Shown one piece after another: positions 26,626-34,512 of a stretch of 47,523 nt of DNA. Position 1 is the stretch's first letter, and every line of letters begins with the position of its first letter. Source of the DNA: an uncultured Acetatifactor sp. GTDB taxonomy: Bacteria; Bacillota; Clostridia; Lachnospirales; Lachnospiraceae. The translations under genes and the position numbers were made by a program. The notes below the pieces were generated by a model. That model made no database searches. It saw only the letters and a list, made by a program, of their open reading frames with translations, and was not told where the DNA came from. The DNA lies in assembly GCA_947595925.1 (NCBI GenBank), contig CANQEV010000021.1, forward strand, positions 1 to 47,523. Reading direction: 5' to 3'.

Positions 26626-27852
26626 TCACAGCGTCACGCCATTTTTCTGTAACAGCTCCCGAGCGCTTTCCACGGAATCAATCCCGGTCTTGTTCTTGAT
26701 CGGCGCGAATTCCCGCTCCCGGACCACTTCAAAGGGCAGGCAGCTGGGAAGCTGATGGATCATATCCAGCACAAGGCTCTCGTATTTGTACCCGTTCGGC
26801 GACTCCGGCTTTACAGGATTTCCGTTCTCATCCAGACAGGGGATCTTCTTCTCTACGACGTGCAGTGGAAGGCCCGCCATCATCTTCTCCAGTTCCGGCA
26901 CATAAAAGAGGTAGTTCAGGATCACGCCGAAATTATAGGCGGGCTCGCCCTTTTCATTCTTGGCATCCATCAGCTCCTGGGTCATCTCATAATATTCCAC
27001 GATGGAAGGTCTTCCGTCCTCCAGGCACATCGCGCCCACCTTCTCGTCCGGCGCGGCCTTTTTGACCACCTTCGCACCCACCGCGCAGTTCTTCTCAATG
27101 GTCGCACCCACAAAGCAGGGATCCGCGATCCTTTGCAGCACGTTGTCCACCGCGAACACATTGATCCACTCGATCCCCTGCTCATGCACCAGATCCAGGA
27201 GTCCGTTCTTCTGAAGGGAAATGAACCACCCGCCGTTGCCGTTCGGCGACGTGGAGAGTTTCCCTTTCTCCTCCAGATAGATCTTGCCGTTGTAATCCGT
27301 TGCAGCCGCCATCTCCTGCTTGAAGAAATGCACATATTCTCCCCGATAGCCAAAGTAATCGTGCTCTTTCAGGAACCGGATCGTAGCGTCGTTGTTCTTA
27401 TCGCTGGTCATGACAAACAAATGGATCCAGGTATCCGCCTGCCTTACCACATCCAGAAGATTGTGGATCAGGCATTCAAAAATATACAGTTCTCTCGTGA
27501 TGCCTACATTATACATTCCCTTGGGATTGTCGGAACCGAGCCGGGTCCCCATGCCCCCCGCCAGAAGCACGGCTCCTACCTTGCCCGCCTGGATAGCTTT
27601 CAGCCCCGTCTCGGTAAAGGCCGGGCGGTTTTTCTCGATCTCCGGAAGCTCCATTGCCGCCAGGGGCGAGATCACGCCTTTTTTCGCCAGCTCCTCCCTG
27701 TGCTTACAGCTCTCCAGGATCTCCATGTCCGTAGCCCCGATCTGATCCAACAGCGCCTGCTTCTCGTCCTCCGAGAGCTCGTCATAGTATTTCAGAACCT
27801 GCTCCTGTCCATATTTTTTTAACTTTTCCTGCGCCTGTGCAAGCGTCGTCAT
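26626..27852 (-). CDS. UDP-sugar pyrophosphorylase (UDPGP family)
   Basis: 408 residues, full length for the UDPGP/AGX family. The nucleotide loop [20 protein letters not shown] is diagnostic. Others are [38 protein letters not shown] and the ending [15 protein letters not shown]. It forms UDP-GlcNAc or UDP-glucose/galactose from UTP and the sugar 1-phosphate; the family in Clostridia includes enzymes with broad sugar specificity, so the exact substrate is open. Being in an operon with galE suggests UDP-galactose/UDP-glucose or UDP-HexNAc supply. Confidence 0.88.
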   Translation of the reverse strand: MTTLAQAQEKLKKYGQEQVLKYYDELSEDEKQALLDQIGATDMEILESCKHREELAKKGVISPLAAMELPEIEKNRPAFTETGLKAIQAGKVGAVLLAGGMGTRLGSDNPKGMYNVGITRELYIFECLIHNLLDVVRQADTWIHLFVMTSDKNNDATIRFLKEHDYFGYRGEYVHFFKQEMAAATDYNGKIYLEEKGKLSTSPNGNGGWFISLQKNGLLDLVHEQGIEWINVFAVDNVLQRIADPCFVGATIEKNCAVGAKVVKKAAPDEKVGAMCLEDGRPSIVEYYEMTQELMDAKNEKGEPAYNFGVILNYLFYVPELEKMMAGLPLHVVEKKIPCLDENGNPVKPESPNGYKYESLVLDMIHQLPSCLPFEVVREREFAPIKNKTGIDSVESARELLQKNGVTL

Positions 27853-27913
27853 ACCCTGTCCTCCCGCTTTTCTCTATTTTTCAATATGCTTTCATACCAT
27901 TTTCCTGCCTTTT

Positions 27914-27942
27914 ATTATAATGCAAATTCCCCCTGACCGCAA
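27914..27942 (-). promoter_or_regulatory. Sigma-A promoter of the pyrophosphorylase-galE operon
   Basis: On the minus strand TTGCGG (27937-27942) and TATAAT (27914-27919) are separated by 17 bp, about 60 bp before the start codon. Confidence 0.65.
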
Positions 27943-27948
27943 GCCCAT

Positions 27949-28049
27949 CCGGGAAACCGCCATGTTGTCGCTCTCTGCGAAACCACCGCGCTGCCTGCAC
28001 TCCGGGAAACCGCCGCGTTGCCCGCGTTCCGGGAAACCGTCTCGCGTCC
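27949..28049. repeat. Four imperfect ~27-bp tandem repeats
   Basis: A unit of the form CCGGGAAACCGCCGCGTT is repeated about four times with spacings of 26, 27 and 27 bp, ending just before the stop of the LRR gene and just upstream of the next promoter. It encodes nothing recognisable. Confidence 0.65.
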
Positions 28050-28958
28050 TTACAATTCCAGCCCGCCGAAGAAATCCCCCGCTCCAAAGTGCTCCGCCTG
28101 GTATCTCAGGAAAAAGGCCTTCATCTCCGGGGAATCCTCCCCGATCTCCGCGATCACGGCCGCCGCGTTGTCCCGATGAAAGCAGCCGATCTCCGCGAAC
28201 AACTCATAATACGCCCGCCGCTCCCCGCACTCTTTCAAGATCACCTGCCAGGTCTCCTCGCTCTCGCAGCCCTTGGTGTGCCGGAGCAGATACTCCCGGA
28301 TCTCCCCCAGAGTTTCCTCCGCGATCCCCGCCGGGTGCAGAAGCCGGACAAAGAGCAGCCGGACTTTAGACTTTCTCCGCTCCGAGAGATACGCCCCCAG
28401 GTCCGTGCTGCCGTAGTCCTCCTCCCCGCAGAGGATCTGCCGGGAATACCCTTCCGCGTCCGGCGCATGAAGGACCGTCAGCATCCTGGCGTCCCATTTT
28501 TCCAGCCACTCCCGGCTTCCCGCCTCCCGGAGATCCAAGAGATACGCCGCGTCCATTTTTGTCACGGCAGCCGCCAGGAGCGGGCCCACATCGTCCCTGC
28601 CCGCCGAGCCGCTCTCCCCCGGCCCCGCAGTCAGCTCCCTCAGATTTCCGCATTCCAGAAACACCGACTTTCCAAACCGGACCTCCCGGCTTCCGAATAC
28701 CGCTTCCTGAAGGCTGTCGCAATAGGCAAACGCCCAATCATCCACTCGTTTCACTGTCTCCGGCAGCTCCACCCGGCGGATCGTCTTCCGGCTCAAAAAA
28801 GCCTTTCTGCCAATGCCGGTCACAGGAAGTTCCTCGATCTTATCCGGCACCGTTATTTCCACCGCCGTTCCGGCATACCCCGTGATCTCCACGCCGTCAG
28901 CCGTTCTCCGATATTTCAGCGTCCCGCCCGCTGTCCCGTATTCCTTTTCTTCCGCCAT
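28050..28958 (-). CDS. LRR_5 (BspA-type) leucine-rich repeat protein
   Basis: About 302 residues. Residues 5-110 hold a short BspA/LRR_5 array: TADGVEITGYAG, ITVPDKIEELPVTGIGRKAF, VELPETVKRVDDWAFAYCDS and RFGKSVFLECGNLRELT. The remaining 190 residues are helical and end DFFGGLEL; they resemble no named domain I can place. Start uncertain: ATG 28958 fits the domain, while a TTG at 29021 overlaps the stop of the AAA gene and would add 21 residues. Either way it is the last gene of the VWA-AAA-LRR operon. No signal peptide, so probably cytoplasmic. Confidence 0.65.
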   Translation of the reverse strand: MAEEKEYGTAGGTLKYRRTADGVEITGYAGTAVEITVPDKIEELPVTGIGRKAFLSRKTIRRVELPETVKRVDDWAFAYCDSLQEAVFGSREVRFGKSVFLECGNLRELTAGPGESGSAGRDDVGPLLAAAVTKMDAAYLLDLREAGSREWLEKWDARMLTVLHAPDAEGYSRQILCGEEDYGSTDLGAYLSERRKSKVRLLFVRLLHPAGIAEETLGEIREYLLRHTKGCESEETWQVILKECGERRAYYELFAEIGCFHRDNAAAVIAEIGEDSPEMKAFFLRYQAEHFGAGDFFGGLEL

Positions 28959-29017
28959 ACATTTGTCCCGTATCCCAAACGATATTCTTTTCCCGGCTTC
29001 CTCTCTTTCCGGAAAAA

Positions 29018-30541
29018 TCAAAGTCCCAGAGCTGCAATCTGCGCGCTGAGATCATTCTGCCTCTCACTGAGCATCAGTTCCTGATTGTGACGACTGTAAT
29101 CCTCACACCCAAAGGTCGCCAGGAACGCGGAACTGTGCTTTCCGACGGTCAGTTCCGTCACCAGGATCAGCATTTCATTTCCCCCGTCAAACGCCTGTTC
29201 CGCAAAGCCAAACAGATTGTGCAGCCGCTCCCCCGTCCGGGTCGTATCCTGCTTCATCAGGGCCACTTCCCCGTTGTATTTCTTCCGGATCGCCTCAAAC
29301 AGTCCCTTCCCGCTGCCGAATTTTATCCCCCAAAGATACAAATTTTGGCAACATTCCTCAAAAAATCGAATCACCCGCTTATGCTTTCGCCCGTCCTCCT
29401 CCGAGAGAGAGCCGGCGGTCTGCTGGTTCAGCAGCAGCTTTCTGCGCCCCTCCGCCTGCATCTCTAAAATCTTCTTGATCTCCGACTCCGCCGTGTCTTT
29501 CTGGATCTTATCCTGAACGGCCTTCAGCGGTGCCCTTAGGTCAGAGAGATAGGCCGCCTGTTCCATGACCTCTTTCATCTCCGCCTGCACCTTGTCCAGC
29601 AGCATCCCCAGCAGGGAAAGCCTCTCGTCAAAGGGCGCGGCCTTTGCCCGGGCAAGGGCCTGAACGGAAGGATTGCCCTCCAGGATCTCCTCCACCCGGT
29701 AGTCCTTTTTATATTTATTGTAGAGATCATAATACGCGGTAAATTCTTTCACCACTTTGGGATTTCTCACATACTGCTCCACCAGGTTCTCGTCCACCTT
29801 CAGCTCGTCTTCCTCGTAGAGCTTTAAGATCTCCGAGAGATCTTCCCAGCCCCTGGCCGTCACATAGCTGCGGCCCTGGGTCGTCATCTCCATCACATAA
29901 AAATGCTCCTTCTTCAGATCCAGATAACTGATCACAGCGCCGTGGATCCCCCGCTCCACCGCGTATTCCTTCCAGATCCGATAGTCCGGCTCCACTGTCA
30001 GCACCTTCAGGCGGTCCATCGTCACCACATCAAACTCCCTCACGGACTTGTTGTACTCCAGCGGATTCCCCGCAGTCACGATCACCCAGCCCTCCGGGAC
30101 CTGGTGCCGCCCGAATACCTTATACTGCAGGAACTGCAGCATGGAGGGCGCAAGGGTCTCCGACACGCAGTTGATCTCGTCCAGAAACAGAATCCCTTCC
30201 TTTACGCCGCTCTCCTCCATGGTATCGTAAATGGACGCGATGATCTCGCTCATCGTGTACTCCGAGACGGCATATTCCCTGCCGCCGTAATTCTTTTTCT
30301 CGATGAAGGGCAGCCCCAGCGCCGACTGACGGGTGTGATGGGTCATGGAATACGCCACCAGCGCGATCCCCAGCTCCTGGGCGATCTGCTCCATCACCGC
30401 CGTCTTTCCGATACCCGGCGCGCCCAAGAGAAAGATGGGCCGCTGCCGCACCACCGGGATCCGGTACTCCCCAAACTCGTCCTTTTTTAAGTAGAGGCTC
30501 ACGGAATTTTTAATATACTCTTTTGCCTGTTTGATGTTCAT
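29018..30541 (-). CDS. MoxR-type AAA ATPase
   Basis: 507 residues. The AAA module is N-terminal: Walker A PIFLLGAPGIGKTAVMEQ (about residues 35-52), Walker B EGILFLDEINCV, and sensor-1 VIVTAGNPLEYN. The strand MTHHTRQSALGLPF and the pre-sensor region are typical of MoxR/DUF5397-like ATPases. The C-terminal half is a long helical region with no recognised domain. MoxR ATPases usually pair with a VWA protein as a metal-insertion or chaperone complex; here the VWA gene is directly upstream (28 bp gap). That pairing supports a two-part ATPase/adaptor machine, with the LRR protein as a likely third part. Confidence 0.85.
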   Translation of the reverse strand: MNIKQAKEYIKNSVSLYLKKDEFGEYRIPVVRQRPIFLLGAPGIGKTAVMEQIAQELGIALVAYSMTHHTRQSALGLPFIEKKNYGGREYAVSEYTMSEIIASIYDTMEESGVKEGILFLDEINCVSETLAPSMLQFLQYKVFGRHQVPEGWVIVTAGNPLEYNKSVREFDVVTMDRLKVLTVEPDYRIWKEYAVERGIHGAVISYLDLKKEHFYVMEMTTQGRSYVTARGWEDLSEILKLYEEDELKVDENLVEQYVRNPKVVKEFTAYYDLYNKYKKDYRVEEILEGNPSVQALARAKAAPFDERLSLLGMLLDKVQAEMKEVMEQAAYLSDLRAPLKAVQDKIQKDTAESEIKKILEMQAEGRRKLLLNQQTAGSLSEEDGRKHKRVIRFFEECCQNLYLWGIKFGSGKGLFEAIRKKYNGEVALMKQDTTRTGERLHNLFGFAEQAFDGGNEMLILVTELTVGKHSSAFLATFGCEDYSRHNQELMLSERQNDLSAQIAALGL

Positions 30542-30569
30542 GCCTCAACACCCCGCCTTTTTTAACTCT

Positions 30570-31883
30570 TTACTTTGCGCTTTCATCCGTGCCGTTCTGC
30601 GCCTCCTCAAATTCCTCCGCCTCCAGCACGACCTTCAGCGCCCAGGGCGGCACCGGCGCCCGATGCTCGTCCTCCTCCAGAAAGGCAAAGATCACATCAT
30701 AATCCGGCATCTTTTCCGGATAGATCCCATACCCGTCCGTAAAATAAATCAGCCCCTTCAGGTCCTCAAACTCCCCCTGCCGCCGCAGCTCCTCTATATA
30801 AGAAAAGACCGGACGGAAATCCGTTGCGCCGAAACCCTTCAGCTTCCCGTAGCGCATAAAATTTTCAAAATCCTCGTCGCAGGTGATCTTCGTATCGCTC
30901 TGCACCTCCATATCGCACTGCACGATATGCACGTTGACCTTATGGAAGAAATTCTCCGTTCCCTTTAAGATGGAATAGGTCTTCCTCAAAAAATTCCGCA
31001 CCACCGGCCCCCGGCAGGAGGCCGACGTATCCAGGGCGATCACAAATTCCTTAACCTTATGGACCTCCCGGTATTCCAGAGGTTCCACCAGCGGCATGTT
31101 TCCGTATGCAGCCAGCCCATATGTGTAATAAATATAGTCAAACTCATCATCGTTGACGGCAATGTCCTCCCCCGTCACCGTAAACCGCTTTAAGATCTCG
31201 CTGTAATCGTACCGGTCCCGGACAGCCTCCGCCAGATTCTTTTCCAGAGTCTCCGCCCCCGCCTTTGCCGCCCCAAAGGATTTCAGCTCCGCCCTTACCC
31301 GCTCGCTAATCTTCCTCCACTGCTCCTGCGTCACAGAGAGCTCTTCCGCCGGCATCCAGAGCGCATGGGAATCCCGGCAGAAAAGTCTTCGCAGCTCCTC
31401 CCTCTCCGCTTCAGAGGGCGGGTTCAGCCGAAAATACCGGTACAGCTTCTCCGCGGTCAGCGCTCCCGCGTCCTCCTTCAACACCTTCCGCTTACCGATC
31501 GTCTCCGGATCCTGCTTCAGCGAGATCCCGGCGACCTGCATATCCAGGATCACGTTTTCCACCGCAATGTCCGCCGCTAAATCCCACAGCTCTCCGTCCA
31601 GCTTTCCATACTGAAAACTGTGAAAAAAGACGCAGTGCAACAGCACATGCAGCAGCGTACGGGCCACCGAGCCCGGCTCCCGACGATAGGCCCGCAGCAC
31701 CTCCTCCGGGTCATAGTAACAGACCGCCCCGTCCGAAGCCATCCGTCCCAGCCCTTTCTTCGGCCGCAGGACCAGACTCGACAGCGCCGTGTCAAAAAAT
31801 CTCAGCCGGATCAAAATATCGTCGCGTGAAAGCCTTATCACCTGCTCCGCAAGTTCCTCCAACCTGGAAGTTTCTCCTGCCAA
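30570..31883 (-). CDS. VWA-like/DUF2201 protein
   Basis: 437 residues. The N-terminal DUF2201 half carries a zinc-protease-like helix LLHVLLHCVFFHSF (HxxxH spaced as in these proteins), with an ENVILDM follow-on. The C-terminal half is a VWA-like fold with a MIDAS motif FVIALDTSASCRGPV (DxSxS), GFGATDFRPVF for the threonine, and LIYFTDGYG for the last Asp. Start is TTG with AAAGGAG 8 nt upstream. It heads the VWA-AAA-LRR operon. DUF2201/COG3864 proteins are known partners of MoxR ATPases; the substrate is unknown. Confidence 0.82.
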   Translation of the reverse strand: MAGETSRLEELAEQVIRLSRDDILIRLRFFDTALSSLVLRPKKGLGRMASDGAVCYYDPEEVLRAYRREPGSVARTLLHVLLHCVFFHSFQYGKLDGELWDLAADIAVENVILDMQVAGISLKQDPETIGKRKVLKEDAGALTAEKLYRYFRLNPPSEAEREELRRLFCRDSHALWMPAEELSVTQEQWRKISERVRAELKSFGAAKAGAETLEKNLAEAVRDRYDYSEILKRFTVTGEDIAVNDDEFDYIYYTYGLAAYGNMPLVEPLEYREVHKVKEFVIALDTSASCRGPVVRNFLRKTYSILKGTENFFHKVNVHIVQCDMEVQSDTKITCDEDFENFMRYGKLKGFGATDFRPVFSYIEELRRQGEFEDLKGLIYFTDGYGIYPEKMPDYDVIFAFLEEDEHRAPVPPWALKVVLEAEEFEEAQNGTDESAK

Positions 31884-31979
31884 AACAAAATCTCCTTTTG
31901 CCGTGTCCTCTCATTTTTCTATCTTACCACAAGCCCCTGTTTCCGCGCAAGCACCCGCGGCAAAAGAGCTTTCCACATC

Positions 31980-32010
31980 AAAAGGCGCTCCCCTGTCCGG
32001 AGAACGCCTT
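31980..32010 (-). terminator. Intrinsic terminator of spoIIID
   Basis: On the minus strand a 12-bp arm pair with two wobbles (AAGGCGTTCTCC / GGGGAGCGCCTT, 5-nt loop) runs into TTTT, 8 bp past the spoIIID stop. Confidence 0.8.
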
Positions 32011-32018
32011 ATTTCCGC

Positions 32019-32276
32019 CTATACCGTATGCTGGTGAAGATATTTTTCCTTTGTTGCCATCCCGCCTCGGATATGCCTCTCGGACTTATTGACATCCAGT
32101 ACTCCCCTGACCTCCTTTGCCAAGTTCGGATTGATCTGCTCCAAACGTTCCGTCACATCCTTATGTACCGTGCTTTTGCTCACCCCGAAGTCCTTGGCCG
32201 TCTGCCGAACCGTAGTGCCATGCTCAATGATATAATTCGCAATGCGGATGGCGCGCTCCTCAATATAATCCCTCAC
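32019..32276 (-). CDS. spoIIID: Sporulation transcription factor SpoIIID
   Basis: 85 residues. SpoIIID is a small DNA-binding regulator of the mother cell that acts with sigma-E and leads to sigma-K. The sequence matches throughout: RDYIEERAIRIANYIIEHG, the helix-turn-helix TVRQTAKDFGVSKSTVHKDV, TERLEQINPNLAKEV, and the basic tail RHIRGGMATKEKYL. The GTG at 32276 puts the protein start where family members begin (M-x-DYI); a GTG at 32288 would add four residues. No strong ribosome binding site precedes either. It is good evidence that the host forms spores. Confidence 0.95.
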   Translation of the reverse strand: MRDYIEERAIRIANYIIEHGTTVRQTAKDFGVSKSTVHKDVTERLEQINPNLAKEVRGVLDVNKSERHIRGGMATKEKYLHQHTV

Positions 32277-32306
32277 AGGAAACCCCACGAAAATCTTTTT
32301 TACATC

Positions 32307-32351
32307 TTATGAGGGTTTGAAGAGAGATATGCGTCGAAGCTGGAAGATCAT
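32307..32351 (-). CDS. Possible 14-codon leader ORF upstream of spoIIID
   Basis: ATG at 32351 is preceded by AAGGAGGAAA, a far better site than that of spoIIID, and reads MIFQLRRISLFKPS before TAA, 31 nt ahead of the GTG of spoIIID. It could be a translated leader or chance. Confidence 0.3.
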   Translation of the reverse strand: MIFQLRRISLFKPS

Positions 32352-32741
32352 TTTCCTCCTTGTAACTATTTTGATAAAACCATTCCTTGATCCTCTACAC
32401 AAACAGTTCCCTGTTTTCCCAGTGCGGAATTGCAAAACATGCCAGCCCTCTCCGTCTGGTACAATATGTTCCACAACAGCCTCAAAGCTGTCAAAACCTG
32501 CTGGAAACTTTTACATCATTCCCGCCATACCCACATCTCCCGCAGAATCATCAAGCCTATACCCGTTTTCTGCGCCACTGTCCTGAAACTCAGCCTGACA
32601 TTTTTATGCCCACAAGTTCTACCTCTCTTAAATAGTATTTCACATTCTCCTCATCTTTCATGAAATCAATGTCCGTCTGCAGCATAAATATTCTCTTACG
32701 GTTGATAAGGGGGATGACGTCGTACAGGAGACTAGCCCTTC
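32352..32741. other. Intergenic region with a possible gene tail
   Basis: 390 bp without a convincing gene. On the minus strand a frame open from about 32737 to the TGA at 32590-32592 reads in part ASLLYDVIPLINRKRIF and DFMKDEENVKYYLREVEL. It looks protein-like (charged, no repeats) but has no start codon with a site, so it may be the tail of a lost gene. The rest shows nothing. Confidence 0.35.
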
Positions 32742-33899
32742 TTACTTTTCAGAAGACAACAGCGCCGCTAAAATTTTCTTAACAATGCTTTCTTTATCCG
32801 TATTATTCGTCGTGCTCTTAAGAATTTTTTCCATCTTTTGTTTAAATTCGTCGGACAATTTGGATTCTATGATCTTCTTTACCCAATCGACATCCTGAAG
32901 CGTTTTCTCTCCCAGATATACTTTTTCAAAAGCATAGATAGATCCTTCCCCTATGGCGGCGACAATGCTCCCCGCTATAACGGCATTCAACACAGCGGTT
33001 CCAAGATTGATCCCAGGGATCAGTTTCAATGCGCTTATTGCGCCCCTCGCAGCTGCACTTGCAGTTCCCACTTCAACAATGGAGCTAAAAAAATCTTTAG
33101 ATTCATCATTGTTTTTCAATCCATAAATCCATGCAAGGGCGTTTATTTCAGCGATTTCTATCGGGCTCAAGAGTAATGCATCCGAAAAAGGTATTGGCAC
33201 GGCCCCTACCACAACACCGCTTGCCGTTGATACCGCAACAACGCTTTGCGCCATTGCCCTCTTACGGTTCAGAATAAAGGAAGCGATATCTTTCTCCGCA
33301 GCCTGCATTCCTTCAGGAAGCAATTCATTTGTAATGCCAATCAATTCACTAATCCCCTCTGGAGCTGCCACGGCATCATCACGCAGAACGTAAGGTGCAG
33401 CCACAACCGGGATCGCCTTCTTAAAATTTTTTAAATGATGCTTCATCTGCGCAAAAGCATTATTGACCAGCTCTATATTTTTCTCACGCTCCGGGACGGA
33501 ATAGGATTTTGTTATAACCACGAGAATTGGGACGGACGGCCAATATTTAGTCGCCCGGGACATATTTTCAATCGTTTTGGGAAACAATTTCCCAGATGTC
33601 CCCTCCACACAGAACCATATCACATTGATCTGCTTTTCTTCGTTTCCCTCTTCCGTGCTTTTTTTAGACCACTTTTTAACTGCATTGATCGCCATTTTCT
33701 CTTTGATCCATGAGGGTTCAAAACCCACAGTGTCAATGACACGGAAAGGAACCATGTCACTTTCATAAATTTCAAGCCTTTTAGTCGTCCCTTCTATCCC
33801 AAAACCAGTCTGGGCGGCTTCCTCCCCCAAAACCGCATTAATCAATGTGGATTTTCCAACTCCTGAATTACCGACCACCAAAATATTCCCCTTCTGCAT
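32742..33899 (-). CDS. Dynamin/Era-like GTPase with membrane-active C-terminus
   Basis: 385 residues. G-motifs are in place: G1 VVGNSGVGKSTLINAV (residues 8-23), G2 threonine in GIEGTTKRLE, G3 VIDTVGFE, and G4 VVITKSYS. The C-terminal 180 residues contain glycine/alanine-rich hydrophobic stretches (ASGVVVGAVPIPF, and LNAVIAGSIVAAIGEGSIYA) like DUF697/YcjF-type membrane-associated GTPases. A strong AAGGAGG precedes the ATG. Membrane surveillance or remodelling is the usual theme for such proteins, some in defence; here there is no defence context beyond the next plus-strand operon, which is divergent. Confidence 0.75.
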   Translation of the reverse strand: MQKGNILVVGNSGVGKSTLINAVLGEEAAQTGFGIEGTTKRLEIYESDMVPFRVIDTVGFEPSWIKEKMAINAVKKWSKKSTEEGNEEKQINVIWFCVEGTSGKLFPKTIENMSRATKYWPSVPILVVITKSYSVPEREKNIELVNNAFAQMKHHLKNFKKAIPVVAAPYVLRDDAVAAPEGISELIGITNELLPEGMQAAEKDIASFILNRKRAMAQSVVAVSTASGVVVGAVPIPFSDALLLSPIEIAEINALAWIYGLKNNDESKDFFSSIVEVGTASAAARGAISALKLIPGINLGTAVLNAVIAGSIVAAIGEGSIYAFEKVYLGEKTLQDVDWVKKIIESKLSDEFKQKMEKILKSTTNNTDKESIVKKILAALLSSEK

Positions 33900-34236
33900 G
33901 ACTGTACCTTTCCTCCTTGTAGTTTTCTCTCACATAAACCACCAGACAGATATTCAACCAATGTCACATTTTACAAATGACACTCTTACTTGACTACCTT
34001 GCCGGCGTGTTCCGTTCCTTATGCGGACAATGTTGCGCCGCCTTTTCTTCCTACTGCTAAGACCCAATCTGCAAAGTCTTCAGTGCCAGCGTCCGGAATC
34101 TATAAGACTCATGTATAGCATAACATAATCCTTTGATTTCGTCCACATCATCCGCATAAGCATTTTCATTCTACTGGAATTTCGAATTTCAAGTCATCAG
34201 CATTTTCATTTCGGAAAATGATCTCTAAAATTCCCC
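33900..34236. other. Divergent intergenic region
   Basis: About 340 bp before the rtcB promoter. A minus-strand frame reads VDEIKGLCYAIHESYRFRTL and then ends; it has no start and may be a remnant. The 13-mer CAGCATTTTCATT and its near copy GCATTTTCATT occur within 40 bp (34171-34210). Nothing else recognised. Confidence 0.35.
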
Positions 34237-34265
34237 TTGACAGGAATTTTCCACAGTCTTATAAT
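34237..34265 (+). promoter_or_regulatory. Consensus sigma-A promoter of the rtcB-prfH operon
   Basis: TTGACA at 34237-34242 and TATAAT at 34260-34265 with a 17-bp spacer: a perfect consensus. It starts a leader of about 240 nt before rtcB. Confidence 0.9.
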
Positions 34266-34314
34266 AAGCCATGTGTTAAGCAATAAATGCTTTACACGAT
34301 CATCTTACAAATCA

Positions 34315-34414
34315 CCCCGCAGGGAAGGAGGACAACCATGAAACGGATCAATACTTTACTTCACAACTTCACAGGAAAGAACGGAGAGCAGGTTGTCCTT
34401 GATGTCATGCGGGG
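34315..34414 (+). promoter_or_regulatory. Nested complementary arms around a leader ORF
   Basis: CCCCGCA (34315-34321) is complementary to TGCGGGG (34408-34414). Inside it, AGGACAACC (34329-34337) is complementary to GGTTGTCCT (34391-34399), extendable by one G-U pair. The two stems are separated by a 6/7-nt internal loop. The inner stem takes up most of the leader ORF's ribosome binding site, and its loop is the first two thirds of that ORF. Confidence 0.7.
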
Positions 34415-34418
34415 ATAG
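34338..34418 (+). CDS. 26-codon leader ORF ahead of rtcB
   Basis: ATG 34338 follows GGAAGGAGG with ideal spacing and reads MKRINTLLHNFTGKN, then GEQVVLDVMRG, then TAG. It lies between a perfect promoter and a strong terminator. No similar protein is recalled. Its binding site can be hidden by pairing with codons 18-21 of the same ORF, so ribosome movement over it would open that pairing. I read it as a regulatory leader peptide rather than a working protein. Proof of translation is lacking. Confidence 0.5.
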   Translation: MKRINTLLHNFTGKNGEQVVLDVMRG

Positions 34419-34460
34419 TCATAATTCTAGATGTCTTTGACGTCCAACTGGACCATCCTG

Positions 34461-34490
34461 TATCTCCTGGCAATCAGGGGGTATTTTTTT
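34461..34490 (+). terminator. Attenuator-like terminator in the rtcB leader
   Basis: TATCTCCTG (34461-34469) pairs with CAGGGGGTA (34475-34483) across a 5-nt loop (all nine positions, two G-U), followed by seven T (34484-34490). It lies 22 bp before the rtcB start, so it must be bypassed for expression. Confidence 0.8.
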
Positions 34491-34512
34491 GCCCCGAAAA
34501 GAGAGGATTCGT

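Noticed and set aside
26755..27822. 355-codon plus-strand open frame over the pyrophosphorylase
   Set aside because: Antisense shadow rich in H, R and L; the minus-strand frame has the UDPGP nucleotide motif.
27949..28049. CRISPR-like repeats
   Set aside because: The 27-bp units are directly tandem with no spacers between them.
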